From Polychytrium aggregatum (Eukaryota; Chytridiomycota; Chytridiomycetes; Polychytriales): a stretch of DNA of 64,000 nt. This document shows, one piece after another, positions 1-11,513 of this stretch (position 1 is the stretch's first letter; each line of letters starts with the position of its first letter). The stretch lies in the NCBI RefSeq assembly GCF_025602895.1, contig NW_026516342.1, positions 39,102 through 103,101 on the forward strand, written 5' to 3'. Made by a program: the position numbers and the translations under genes. Below the pieces are notes generated by a model that saw only the letters and a list, made by a program, of their open reading frames with translations, ran no database searches and was not told the origin of the DNA.

Positions 1-953
1 GCTCAGCCACCCCAGGCACAAGCAGTACCACCCAACCGACAGCCGACAACAGCACACAGCCGCCCTACACAGTCGGTATCATCATTGGCTTCTCAGTGAT
101 TGCCGTTTTGCTGGTACTGCTACTGGCCAGCATCCTCTTCATATATCGCAAGGTCTTTATCATAAAGAACATGCCTGGCGGATCTGCCGACAGCACTTTT
201 GCTAGCACTCAAGCCACTGGACGTCATTCGCCGTCGCCCACGCCGTCGGCTCGCACGATTGACAGCGACCCGGTGGTGGTGACAACGCAGTCCCCAGAAC
301 CAAGGTCCAACGGTCACTACAGCGCAGCCAGGGAATCTGAGCATTCGTTCCAGTCCCCGGCCCCGATTGCCGTCACGGATCGTCCGTCAGCATCACCCAA
401 TCCAAAGCGATTCTCACATCTGTCCCAAGTCTCTGGACAGAGCCCCAAGTCGATCCTTCGCGACAGCATGTCCGTGGTTTCGGTCGAAGATCTCACCCTG
501 ATGGCATCGAAGGGCAACTTTGACGCCATTACCGAGCTTGAGAAGCGAATCCGATCGGCTTCCTCGAGTCTTGCTCGATCCAACCAACTCTTGGCCTTGC
601 TTACAGAGCAGATGAAAAATCAGCAGCAGCAGCAGCAGCAACAACTTCCTCATCCATACATTCCGCCGGTGGGCCAGAGCTTCTCCGAGGGCTCTCCTCA
701 GTCACTAAAGCTGAGATCGATGACGCCGCTCGTGAGCTCGGTGTCGCTTCCCTTGGGCTCGCTGGATGGCGGTGCAAACTCATCCGCTCACTCGTCGATG
801 AGCCAAGAACAAGCAAACAAGATCCTGCAAGTATTCTTGAAGGAGCTGCGGAATCCCCAAGTCGGGAGCTGGGACGAGGTCGTCGGTAAGGTTGGCCAGA
901 TCATCCGGGAGAATCCGGATCTGTCTGAGGCCCTCAACCACCCTCACTCGTGA
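1..953 (+). CDS. Single-pass membrane protein, 3' part (5' end outside window)
   Basis: The frame is open from base 3 to a TGA at 951-953, so the protein starts upstream. What is visible begins with a Ser/Thr/Pro/Asn-rich stretch, as in an O-glycosylated ectodomain. A hydrophobic segment follows (IIIGFSVIAVLLVLLLASIL, bases about 87-147), then the basic stop-transfer YRK. The rest, about 260 residues, would be cytosolic. It is Ser/Pro-rich and disordered, carries an eight-residue glutamine run near 620-646, and ends in a more ordered, probably helical block (about 795-940). Topology suggests a type I surface sensor or adhesin like fungal wall-stress sensors. That is inference from architecture only, because no conserved domain is visible. 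Confidence 0.7.
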   Translation, partial: SATPGTSSTTQPTADNSTQPPYTVGIIIGFSVIAVLLVLLLASILFIYRKVFIIKNMPGGSADSTFASTQATGRHSPSPTPSARTIDSDPVVVTTQSPEPRSNGHYSAARESEHSFQSPAPIAVTDRPSASPNPKRFSHLSQVSGQSPKSILRDSMSVVSVEDLTLMASKGNFDAITELEKRIRSASSSLARSNQLLALLTEQMKNQQQQQQQQLPHPYIPPVGQSFSEGSPQSLKLRSMTPLVSSVSLPLGSLDGGANSSAHSSMSQEQANKILQVFLKELRNPQVGSWDEVVGKVGQIIRENPDLSEALNHPHS

Positions 954-1977
954 AGCTCGTCACAAGTGGGCGTCTGGTTGTGATCAAGCAGCGGTATAGA
1001 ATGCTGTGGCTCGTTCTACTTGTTGCTCGCAACGTAAGCGGAGGCATCCAAGATATGGTATGGATGAACTCTTTATCTCTAGATCTGAATACATGCATAA
1101 ACTTCCATGCTCAACAGCCCGCCGCCACTCCGAGCTGCTCTCTGTCGTCTTTGATGGAATGCCCTCGATCCGCCCATGTATCTGGATCCCACTGTTTGGT
1201 CTCACTGTTCGGTCTTACAGGCACTCCCAACTTGCACCGCGACAGTGTTCCTGATGCCGCGATGTTGGATTGCGACATTGGATTGTGCCGTTGGATTGTG
1301 CCGTTGGATTGTGCCGTTGGATTGTGCCGTTGATTTGTGACGCATCAACACATCCCCCATTATGCGCCTCCACTCCTTCCTTGTCCAGCGGGACGAATGA
1401 AATGAATCGGGAACATGTGTTTATTCGGGCCCAGAGGGAATGATCGGCGACCGCAAAGCGAGGTGTCTCGTTTCATTTTGTGAGCGCTGCAAGTGCAGAG
1501 TCCGGCATTAGCCAGAGACAAGTGGATTCACACATCCACGGTTCTACAGCTACCATTCTTCGTCTAGAGTACGTGGCAGGAGGGATGTCTATCGAGTCAG
1601 AACCCATTCTATGCAAGACCAAGGAGATCCAGGAGTAGACGATCGAAACAGGAGAACAATGAATCAAACAAGCAAACGCAACAGAGGCAAACGTGGCGCT
1701 TGCTCTCTACGAGTAGCAAAGATATGGGGCTATCCATATGAGCACATGAAAAGCGTCAACGGTGCAAGCGTGGAAGAAGAGGAAATATAGAGCATCCCGG
1801 TGCTGGAGCAAGGGCGGCTGTTAGGGCCGAGATCGTGAGCAGAATGCAGCAGGTAAGAGCGTTGAGCTGGGGATGGAAAGGGTGTAGTGCTGCAGCATCG
1901 GGATGAGTGAAAGTGTACCCAGCGGGGGCCCTTGCATGCGTGTGCGCTATTGGAGAGGTTTGCATGCAAGCTTCGAC
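954..1977. other. Intergenic spacer between convergent genes
   Basis: No convincing reading frame. It holds the 3' flanks of the membrane protein (+) and of the minus-strand gene ending at 1978. The only structure I see is the 13-bp tandem repeat listed separately. Confidence 0.6.
1278..1329 (+). repeat. 13-bp tandem repeat, four copies
   Basis: Four consecutive copies of TTGGATTGTGCCG, followed by a degenerate half copy. It lies in noncoding DNA 3' of the first gene. Confidence 0.9.
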
Positions 1978-3428
1978 TCAGTCCGTGTATCCGTAGTCCT
2001 TCAGTCGAAGCACGTCGATGCCACCGGCTCCAGGTTCAAACACAAAGGCAAGGCAGAGCACCGTCGTTGGTGCATTTCCGGCGTCGATGTCCTTATAGAT
2101 CTGGTGGACGTTGCGAGACGGTATCCGTTACGATCAAAGTCTGGGGTCGCAAAGCCGATTCAGACTTCATGTCCGCCCAATTGCTCGCAGGCGAAATGCT
2201 CCTGGCAGCAGAGCCGCGGGCGTGACCCCCGTACAATGGCTTGCAATCGGTTCTCCGTGTAGAGCACCGTCCGGGGAAGCCATCGCCCACTTTCTACTCA
2301 GTCGCTCCCTTTTCGTCATACGCACCTGCATGACTGTGAGATTTTCGATCGCCCAGACTGCTTCGCTGTAGGTTTCAAGTTGTGAGAAGCCATTGAGGAA
2401 GGTATTGAAGAAATCCCCGGCAAAGTCAAACCGGTATATCAGCCGGTCGTCTTGGTTGAGTGGATAGCGCATCTCGGTGGTCTCGAGGATCTTTTTGCCA
2501 AAGGAATGGATACTTGTCGTGCACTCTATGGTGCGGTACCGCAGCGACTCGTAAATGGCAATGTTTTTGCACACACCCGAGTATGTGTATCCCAGGTCGA
2601 TGTTCATCTGCAAGGATGTGGATTAGACGGCAAGGGTCACCCAAACAAGTAACAGCCAGAATAGCATTGGGCATTAGCAGTTAAGTATGAGTCGGTTGGG
2701 CATTGCAGCGACACTGGTGCCTCGATTCGTCACAGCGAGCCGCTTGCGCTTTGAATCTGACGTCAGCGCGAGCCATCCTTCTGTGAACGGTACCTACCTT
2801 CAGCAAGAAGAACGAAGCCGATCTGATGCTCTTGTCGAATTCGTCTTGTAGTCCAGGCAGCAGGTTAAGAGGAGCACTACATATATCGATAGCTGGAGCC
2901 GAAAGGAGCGTTTGGCGTTCGTTCAGACGGACCAATTGGTGTCGCTGGAGCTGGACAAACATGTGCGGCATAGAAATCAGTGTCGATTTATCGTCGGGCA
3001 GTGCCAGGATCCCACTGAACCAAGACGACGCAGATCCAGGACCACACTCAGCTCCGGATCACTTCCAGGCCCCAGGGGGACCACGTTAAGCATGCAGCTC
3101 GAAAATGTACCAACCTCGGTGCTGCAGGTCAGGTCGACAAAGTCCAGGTGCATCTGAAAGTAGGTCAGATAGAAGACCGGAGAGCCACGAGATCCATCAT
3201 CCCCGAAAGTGATGTCATCCAGGTTCACACTGTGCCGACATTGTGCCATTTTAGGGGCAGCATATGGACACGCCGACACCAAGCCGCCTATACGAACAGG
3301 CGATTCCGAGGGGCTTGGCGACGGCAGAGAATAGGGCCTGCACTCGGTAGGAGACTGGTCCGGCAGCTTGGGATGCAGATCCGATGGCGTTGGATACGAT
3401 CGAGACACGTCCTGTGGCTCCGTGGGAG
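1978..3428 (-). CDS. Unrecognised multi-exon protein, 5' end unresolved
   Basis: Minus strand. The last two exons join cleanly: 2607-2326 (94 codons, entered after TTGCAG, left at CAG|GTGCGT) and 2100-1978 (41 codons, stop at 1978-1980). An upstream exon, about 3014-2798, ends at AAG|GTAGGT. Another begins near 3428 after CAACAG and runs to about 3113. The visible protein opens with a Pro/Ser/Thr-rich segment, then has spaced cysteines and mixed hydrophobic, beta-like blocks. The C-terminus contains CLAFVFEPGAGG and ends KDYGYTD. I recognise no family. The join between the 3428-3113 and 3014-2798 exons does not resolve by simple phase. The 5' end may lie in the low-complexity DNA upstream; a hydrophobic stretch at about 3700-3740 could be a signal peptide. 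Confidence 0.6.
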
Positions 3429-6400
3429 CTGTTGATGAGCGAGGCCGGCGAGGGGGGAATCGATTAGTGTCTGCACGCATAGCGAGGCAGAGCACAGAGG
3501 ACCGACAGTAGCATATCGACTTGACCAGTGTCCCAAAAGGCAGCCAGCTAAGGATGCAAACCCCGCCTCGATGATCCCCTCCAGCACACGGAGGGAGGCG
3601 GTGAGAATGCAGTGGAAAGGCAGCCCACCCTTGCGATCGGTGCTTTTGAGGAGGCCTTGAGTGTTCTGGTTGAGATGGATGGATGGAGAATATAGACACG
3701 ACGAGAAAAACAGGATGAGTGGAGCGAATCGGACCCATATCGCTCGCCAAGGCTCCGCAGACTCCATCCCGCCGTATCGAATCGTGCAGGGCAGCTACTC
3801 TTGTTGGGAGACACCGTACCAGGCTCGGAAGCCGTATGAAGAGCTTGCGGGCCGTTGCTCGACTTGAGCCGGCATCTTTGGAGGACTCGAGTGGTGATAA
3901 GCTTTTGGTGTGGCCGTATGGATGGACTGGAGGGCGGGTTGGAGGATACGGTCGGATACAGCCCGGCAAGAATAAGCAAAGACAACGATTCCAGGAAGTA
4001 AGTGCTTGGTCACTGGCATGTATAGAGTTGTCGACGACTTGGCTTACCGCCGCGCTTGGTTCGGGATGCCAGAGATTCGACACAGAGCGAGCGCGAGTCT
4101 CGGGCCGACGACTTTAACGAAGATTTCGAGACATCGGCCGACCGCAGCTCTGCCTGGATGCCTTGAAGACCGGGCGGGCCCGAAAACGAGTAACCGAGGG
4201 GCTTGGAGGTACTTGGGGAGAGCGAGGCAAAGGCACTGACAAAGGACGGAAAGTGCTGGATCGAGTACGTGCTGCGAGCCGGGAGCTGCTATCGGAGACA
4301 GAGGGCAAGCGAGAGACAAGGTTGTCAAATAAGTGTTTTATCGAGACTGGAACAGCAACTCAATGGGGGGGGGGAAGCCATTGGACAGCTTTGACGAGCC
4401 TGGCTCAATTGGGAGCGATACTCCCATAGGGTACGAAATACGACGAGGCGGAGGGCGGAATTATAGATCCACCCGAAACCAAACCAGCCAGGTTCAAGCC
4501 CCGACGACAAGAGTCCATGATTGCAAGGAGTCTGTATGAATATGGCAGCAACAGCGACATGAATCGCATGATAGACCCATACCGCGACATCCGAATCCGA
4601 GTCCGAGTACATCTCGGGAAACTGAATTTGGAGAGGAGGCAGGTGCTGGCACTGGAGCATGGCTGGCAGAGAAGACAGGGCTATGATGCGGGAAGATGGC
4701 GGGAAAGCAGGAGGGCGGGTGACTGCTTTATGTGAGAGTTGAGTGGATGTGTGGGCTGGCGAGGACCGAATAAAGTCTCTATGGGAAAAGCAGTGCTGTG
4801 GAGAAGAATGATGCAGAGAGTTGAAAGCGCCCGGTCTTTGCAAATGTGGAGGAGGAGGGCGCTGGAGGAATTAGAGACAGGAGATTTGCTGCAGCGGGCT
4901 GAATTGGTAGAAAGCGACGGCGACGAACGAGGGAGAGTCGATGGGCCAGAATTGCGGACCGATGTAGGACCAGGGCCAGTCTTTCAGCCGATGCCAGAGG
5001 TATGATGCCAGAGTTATGATTGAGGGAATGTGCTGGAAAGGCGAAGATGTTGCTTGCCCAGCCAGACAGATCTGCAAAGCCAGCGACCCGGACAGTTCAG
5101 AAGGACAGACCCTGATCGATCGGCGAGCGCTCGAGAATGCTCCAGCTATCGAAGCAGCCATCGGGCAAACCAAGAACGTCGAGCCCGGAGCGATGCTCAT
5201 GGCATGTTCTGGGGGGATTGGGCGAAGGGAGATGCTTGCGGCAAGACGATCAATCGCCGACCAGGGTGAACGACAGGTACTTACAGGGTCAAGCAGCACA
5301 GCGAACGAGGGCAAGATACGAGAGATTATCGCCCAACTGGCTCGAAAGAATAGGGGCGCTGGGTTGGATCCAAGGATGAGGGAAAGAGCAGCTATCGAGG
5401 GATTGTAGCAGCAGCCCCAGGAACACAGCTACTCCGGGAAGCGACGGCAAGAAGGGATGGTGGTGATGGATCAACAACGGAAGTGCTGTGGCAAATACTG
5501 GACCGAGCCCTGGATGATGTCGACCAGTCGATGGCAGCAACTCGGGCGGATGGAGAATGCGGTGCAGAATGAGGGATGAAATGAGGGATGAAATGAGGGA
5601 TGAAAGGGGGGGGAGGAGGACCTGAGATGGCGGCACCGGCTAGATGAGTGATTGGGGTCGGCGGGAGATTGGGATCGGGGCAGCGCCTGGGCGAGTGGCT
5701 CGAGAATGAAGCTCCAGGCCAGGATGAGTGGGGATGTATTGGCAGAAGCGAGGCAAAAATGGAGGGAATTCTGTGGGAGCGAGGGAAGAGTGTTACGGAA
5801 TACTCCACAATACAGCAGGAGGAGTTGCTGTGCTGCCGCAGGGGTCTGGTCCAGCCTTCCAGCCGACCGACTCTGGGCGGGAGCGAAAGGCGGTTCGGGT
5901 TTGGTGGATGCGGGTGGGCGGCAGCGGCAGCGGCGGCAAGCATCGCTGGTATGGCATGCTGGGGAGGGCGAGATCGGTGCAGTCGATGCTGCCGGTTGAT
6001 GTTGCCTTCGATGCCGGTGTTGAGATGTCAATGGCGAATGGATGCACCGGGCGAGCGTCAGGGCGCCAGCAACATGCATGTCGGCGTGTCGGGTCCATTG
6101 TCCATCGTCATCAGGTCGTTGGCGTGCTGCAGCACCGTCTCCCACGGGTGCAATCCAGCGGGGCCGTCTCCGGACGGTTGAGTTGAGCAGGCACATTGCG
6201 CGGGAGTGCTGATGGGCGCGGCAAAGTGCGGGTGGGTGATGTCGAGCCAGGAGGCCATTCGACCTCGTCATGACGGCCGTCTGGGCGGATCATCATGCTC
6301 GGCAGCGATCGAGTGATCAAACAACGGAGCGTTCGAGTGACCGAGCCAGAGAGCCAAAATCACCCGAACCGCCAGGGACAGCACAAACAACACAACAGCG

Positions 6401-6543
6401 CACACAGCACAGAAGAGCAGCTTCATCGAAAACTATGGCCTTTTATTCTTGAAACATAAACGCAAGGGACTTAGCTCCCAATAACAGCCCCACAGAAGCA
6501 GGGCTGCATTGGTACACCAGTGGGGCTGCGGACAAATCTCCAT
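3429..6543. other. Unassigned strand-asymmetric, low-complexity region
   Basis: About 3 kb without a gene I can defend. From roughly 4.1 to 6.0 kb the plus strand is conspicuously purine-rich, so the minus strand is pyrimidine-rich. Minus-strand open frames here are Pro/Ser/His/Arg-rich and look like composition artefacts. A GTAAGT donor on the minus strand near 5283 preceded by a hydrophobic reading (IISRILPSFAVLLDP) could mark a missed exon. The region probably contains the promoter and perhaps 5' exons of the gene at 1978-3428, and the 3' flank of the uL1 gene. Confidence 0.4.
5570..5606 (+). repeat. 12-bp tandem repeat, three copies
   Basis: Three tandem copies of GAGGGATGAAAT-like units inside the purine-rich stretch, followed by a G tract. 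Confidence 0.85.
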
Positions 6544-7660
6544 TTAGTAGAGGCGGACAGGCTTGCCCATGGACGACTTGATGAAGAGGGACTTGACGTT
6601 CTGCCAGTTCTTCTTGAGAAGGGAGACCAGGAAGTTGATGGACATCATGGTGTTCTGGATGATCTCGTCCTCGGTCATATCGACGTGGCCAATGGCAACA
6701 CCGAGGCAGAGAACCTTCTTGAGCTGGAACTTGATGGTGGCCTTCATCTCAGTGACCTTGTCACCCAGGTTCTCGGAGTGGGTGAGGGGGGTGGGGAACT
6801 TGCCGGCCTTGGCCAGACCGGGACCGAGCAGACGGGGGATCTGCTTGATGAGAGCCTCAGAGGCCAGGAAGGCATCGTACTTCTTGGCAAGCTTCTTGAT
6901 CAGCTTCTTGTTCTTGTTGAGCTTCTTGAGGTCCTCAACAGACTGGTACTCGAGGTCGATCTGCTTGGCCTGATCAATGTGGGCCTGATCGGCGAGAATG
7001 CAAATCTTCATCTTGGGCTTGGGGATGTTGGGCAGGCGGACGGTTCCAGAGAAACGCTTGTCACGCTGGGGATCGTAGTTCTTGAGACCGATCTGGAGCT
7101 CGATGGTCTCGGTGAACTTTCTGGGCTTCTCCTCCTTGGAGTAGCGGAGGAGTTCCTTGACAGCCTCACGGACGGCACTCGCTTGAACCTTGCTGTGAAC
7201 AGCGACGGTGCGTGTGGGATGGGCGGGCGAGAGAGACGTTGATGTTGAGTATTGGTGCGCATGGGCTGCTTCTTCTACATGGCGACCTCCCGCTTTTCTC
7301 CCTCTCGCACACAGCGGTGGGTGTAGTTTCCCACGAGTGCGATCCGGGCCAAGTTTGGCCGTGAATTGCTCCCGCGGAACAGCTGCCTCCATCCCGTCAG
7401 GCCCAATGGGCGAGGCATCCGAGTTTGTGCCATCGTGGATCTGCCGTGCACCTTGAGGCATTCGTGTGCTCCGGATTGCTGCTGGTGCTGGTGTTGCTGG
7501 TGTTGCTGCTGTTGTCTTGATGCAGGTTTGCCCAGGTCCACATTCCGCCGAGCGTTGCATGCCTGCTGTCACGCTGTGCGCCTCGCGTACGACCACCTCC
7601 TCTCCACAGCCGATCCGCCGCATCTCCTGCCCAACGAGTCTGCTCGTTCGTTTACCTCAT
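6544..7660 (-). CDS. RPL10A: 60S ribosomal protein uL1 (L10a)
   Basis: Cytosolic large-subunit protein of the L1 stalk, which helps release deacylated tRNA from the E site. Exon 1 carries only ATGAG (7660-7656) before GTAAAC; exon 2 is 7192-6544 after TTCACAG. The join gives MSKVQASAV and 217 residues, the usual eukaryotic uL1 length. Diagnostic blocks are [59 protein letters not shown] and the C-terminal MGKPVRLY. The 463-bp intron directly after the start is typical of fungal ribosomal protein genes and includes a CAG/CAC-rich stretch on this strand. It diverges from the mitochondrial uL5m gene. Confidence 0.97.
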
Positions 7661-8096
7661 GTTTCGTTTTCGGGATGAAAGGGAGGGGCAGAAGGCGCTG
7701 CCGCCCACGCCGAGCAGAAATACCCCGCCGTGCCGAAGAAAAAACACACGTGTGTGGCTTGGCAGCCGCCTGCGCCACGCCACTCCTCCCGGTCGCAGAC
7801 GGTCACGTGGCGCACGTGCTGTGGCCTGTGTGTGCTTGCGCGGCGGATCCAAGTCGAAAAAATTTTCGGTCACCAGCCAGATCGCCGATCAGGATCGCGG
7901 GAGCCAGCATCCTCAGCCCCGCCCATCAGCCCATCTGTCCATCTGCCCATCTGTCCATCTGCCCATCTGTCCATCTGCGCTGCCTGCTCCAGCAAGCCCA
8001 GCAAGCCCAGCAAGCCCAGCAAGCCCGGCAAACCCGCAAACCCGCATAACTACAACCCCAGTCAACACCATCTCATCGATAACAACGTCCAGCACA
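7661..8096. promoter_or_regulatory. Shared divergent promoter of uL1 and uL5m, with short tandem repeats
   Basis: A 436-bp spacer lies between the two start codons. On the plus strand it holds an octamer-like repeat (CCATCTGT/CCATCTGC, about 7922-7978) and then a 9-bp repeat (CCAGCAAGC-like, about 7990-8035) directly before the uL5m start. No TATA box is obvious. Shared regulation of a cytosolic and a mitochondrial ribosomal gene is inference from position. Confidence 0.6.
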
Positions 8097-9547
8097 ATGA
8101 GATTCGCTCCCGTCCGCCTGCTTTCGTCGCTCGGCCGACCCTGCGGCCCCCATCGCCTGGCCGCGTCCGTGGCCTTGCCGGCGCGGGCTTTCGGCTCATC
8201 GTCGTCGGCCATGGCCAAGCCAAAGCCATCGGCATCGTCAGAAAAGGGCTCCAGCTCGTCGCCGTCGCAGGAGACCACAGCAACTTCGCCGCATGCACCC
8301 CTCGCCGACCAAGTGGTTCGTGTTCGCCTGGAGGAGCATTACTACAACACACTGCTGGAGGACATCATGATCCTCTCATACGATCACTCATCCCCTACAG
8401 CCAGTCTCGAGGCCGCCCTCCCTGCGCTGAGCCGCAAGCTCCCTGAGAACGCCCTCGAGGATCTTTTCTCGACCCCGTTTTCCGATCTGCCAACACACCC
8501 CACCAACAACGTCACGACACACTTTCTCCTGTCCAACGAAAACTCGGGCTCGGTCGTGAACTTTCCGAAACGTTCGTTTGCCAAGAAGAAGCTGAACCCG
8601 ATCGATTACACCATTGTCAAGAAGGAGGTCATGACGGCACTGCCGCCTCTCGATATCTGGAAGCCCTTCTCACCCTCGCCAAAGCGGCTGCCGCTGCTGC
8701 GGAAGGTCACGGTGAAGGTCTGGGAAGACTCTGCTGCTCACAACAAGTACGTAATTCGGGCACTGCGCGTCTTGCATCTGCTGGGCGCGCTAGCGGTCCA
8801 GGCGGGATCGGCTCTGCGTGGTAATTTCCACCCTGCCTCGACTCTGCCTCGATCTCGCCTTGCCCTGGTCTCGATCTAGCCTCGATCTAGCATCTCGTGC
8901 TTGCTTGCAGTTCTGAACAGACAGACGAACGTATCGCACGACAGCTCTGGTTGCTGACAGCACTCTCGACTCGATCTGGTGCCCCCCCCCATGCCGATCG
9001 CTCATCATATTGCCGCCGACATAGATCCCTACTGCTGGGTGCCATCATGAACCTCCAGTCAATCACCGGTGTCGAGGGAACGCCGCTCTTTTCCGACAAG
9101 AGCGATGCTTCCCGCAAGATCCGTGCTGGCATGCCGCTAGGTGCCAAAGTAGACCTCTACGGCGACAAAATGTACGAGTTTGTGGACAAACTGAACCAGT
9201 GCGTGCTGCCCCGCCTCCGCGAATGGGAAGGCATCAACCCGGTTGGCAACAACCTGGGCGCATTGAAGCTCGAGCTCCCCGAGTCGGCCATGGGCTACTT
9301 CCCCGATATCGAGCCTCACTTTGACATGTTCCCGAGGATGTTCAAAACCGAGATCACCTTCTTTACGACTGCCCGCAACGACCGTGAAACCATGCTGTTG
9401 CTCAGTGGCTTCCAGTTGCCATTCCTAGACAAGCCGATCGTCCAGCTCGAGGAGACCTCGGACGACAACTCGGATCCTTGGGCCAAGTTCTACAAGACAA
9501 AGCGACAGCAAGAGATGAGAAAGCAGAAGCTCATGGGCAAGAAATAG
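8097..9547 (+). CDS. MRPL7: Mitochondrial large-subunit ribosomal protein uL5m
   Basis: Exons 8097-8746 and 9025-9547 (donor GTACGT, acceptor ACATAG) give 390 residues. The N-terminus, MRFAPVRLLSSLGRPC then an Ala/Ser/Arg-rich run, looks like a mitochondrial targeting peptide. The core matches the L5 family: LRKVTVKVW, GVEGTPLFSDKSDASRKIRAG, MPLGAKVDLYGDKMYEFVDKL, then a long C-terminal extension ending KKLMGKK-like. uL5 sits in the central protuberance and contacts 5S rRNA in bacteria; mitochondrial forms keep the position. The low-complexity Ser/Lys linker after the presequence is probably disordered. The intron has CTCGATCT-type short repeats. Confidence 0.92.
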
Positions 9548-9660
9548 AGTCTGTCTTGAGCGTGTCCTGTGATGACGGCGAGTGTTCCAGTATACATATG
9601 CCCAATGAAAGAAATTCGCCTGGACATTACCCAAAACATTACCTGGGAGTGGTGCATGGT

Positions 9661-9712
9661 TGGCAATCCAAGTGCTCGGTGGCAATCCAACTGCTCGGTG
9701 GCAATCCAAGTG
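9661..9712 (+). repeat. 19-bp tandem repeat, 2.7 copies
   Basis: Units of TGGCAATCCAAGTGCTCGG with one or two substitutions, between the uL5m stop and the ChaC start. Confidence 0.85.
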
Positions 9713-10015
9713 TCTCATCTGCCCGAGCGCTGATTGGCGCTACCGTTGGTGAAATCATCGATTCATCCAAAGAGCTCTGCGACCGGGGTTGGCTCGCTGC
9801 CATTCGACCAGCTCGTCCAGCCAGGCTCGTCAGGGCCGGGCGAGAGTCGGAATCCGGCGATGCCTTGTCGCAAGCGTTGTCAGCAGGCTCAGGCCACATC
9901 CAGCGCAGCGCCCGGCAATGACGCCAGCCAACCCGCCTCTGGCGACATCCGCATCATCTCTACAACATCGACAGCCGTCCCGCAGGCTGCATCTTGCCAT
10001 TGATCTTCGCCAACA

Positions 10016-11513
10016 ATGTGGGTGTTTGGATACGGCAGCTTGATCTGGAAAGTCGGTATGTTGAGTCGCTCTCGGTTGCAGCCAAAAGCCCCGCCGTTGC
10101 CGCCTGCTGCATCCGTTTCCCCCAGCACTCATGTCTCGGAACACCAACCTTTGACAGACTTTCCATATGAAGTGAGGATACCGGGATACATCTGCGGATT
10201 CGTGCGGCGATTCTGGCAGGTTCGTTCAGCCGCCGACGATGCCCTGTCAGCGAGCTTGGAGCAACGCTCTGCCCGCTGGGTTTGCTTTCCTGCCATCCAG
10301 TGCCTTGCTGGATGGGGGTCGTCAGTGTCGTCCGCAAGGTCGACCAGGAACAACTCTGGTCTTTATGAGCAGCTGCCGGTGTTCAGAAACCAAAGACCCG
10401 TCGTGCTGATCCTCTCTTGTCCCCGCCACTCAGGGCAGCCACGATCACCGAGGCACTCCAGAGTCGCCCGGCCGTGTGGTGACCCTCCTGCCGTATTCCG
10501 AGTGGCAGACGCTCTCGGATCGAGACTTTGCGGTCCACCAGCGAGCAGATGTCTGCTGGGGCGTTGCATGTGAGCTTTGTTGTCGAACGATCCGAGCGAG
10601 GGCAAACGACGACAGCGCCTGCGAACCAGTATGCCCTCCATTTGGACTTGTCGATGCCTTCAATGCGTCGGTTGCTGCTGCATTGATAGCCAGCTCAGCC
10701 GGTATCCATCTTCAGTTTGCCTTGCTGCATCCCTCTGATCTCGCTGTCGCTTGCACCATATATTTCATCTGGGTTTGGCTGCTCGTATGCAGACAAGGTT
10801 GCTCCCAAGGACGAGGCATGGGTCCGGGCCCACCTCGACCACCGAGAGAAGAATGGATACGAGTCTTTCAAGGTGCCTGTCTATCACCCGCTCGCAGGAA
10901 GTGACCAGCCGATCGTTCAGAATGCCATGGTCTATCTCGCCGGCATCGAAAACGAGGCCTTCCTGGGTCCAGAAACGCTCGACCACATGGGCGTTCATAT
11001 TGCCCACTCAAGAGGTCCAAGCGGCCAGAACTATGAATGTAAGTCACCTGAAGCTTCGAGTTGGGGCTCAACGCAAGAGTGCCCACAGCGAGCGATCCTT
11101 GGATGGATTTGGCTGCGTGTATTTGTCCTGGCAGTGGTCATATCGACAGGATGCCATCTGGTGGCCTCGAGAGATCGTCTGGCATATTGCGATCTACAGC
11201 TCGGGCCCTTCTGTGCTATCTTCAGAGCCGCTGACTAAGTGCGATACCAACCGCAGACCTCTTTGGGCTTTACAAGTCCCTGAAGGCGCTGGTGCCCGAT
11301 TTCCCGGACGAGCACGTTGAGCAACTCACCGACCGGGTGGTCCAAGCCCTCAAGGATAACCACGCCTTTGATCCCAGCATGCTAGAGAACCCCAAGTTTG
11401 ACGATGCTCTGGGGGAGCTTCGAGAAATGTCAATCTGGACGCACGAGCGCCTGCAAGAGCGGCTGGATTTTGCGCACAAGCTGGAACAGGCCGAGGAGAG
11501 CTTGGCTGCATGA
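10016..11513 (+). CDS. GCG1: Glutathione-specific gamma-glutamylcyclotransferase (ChaC/Gcg1 family)
   Basis: Cleaves cytosolic glutathione to 5-oxoproline and Cys-Gly. Five exons join in phase: 10016-10055, 10158-10219, 10434-10569, 10793-11038, 11257-11513, giving 246 residues. The N-terminus MWVFGYGSLIWKVDFPYE carries the family YGSLIW substrate loop. GFVRRFWQGSHDHRGTP, GRVVTL, CWGVAYKV and DHREKNGY follow. Glu98 in REKNGY is the expected catalytic acid. Later blocks QPIVQNAMVYLAG and GPSGQNYEYLFGLYKSL also fit. A charged C-terminal helix (about residues 185-246) extends slightly beyond the shortest homologues. All active-site elements look intact. Confidence 0.94.

Noticed and set aside
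5471-6271. 266-residue minus-strand frame rich in His, Arg, Pro, Ser
   Set aside because: Composition follows the pyrimidine-rich strand; no domain, no codon bias, no splice support.
7366-8049. Plus-strand frames over the uL1 intron and divergent promoter
   Set aside because: Noncoding intron and repeat sequence; the uL5m start with a targeting peptide at 8097 explains the gene.
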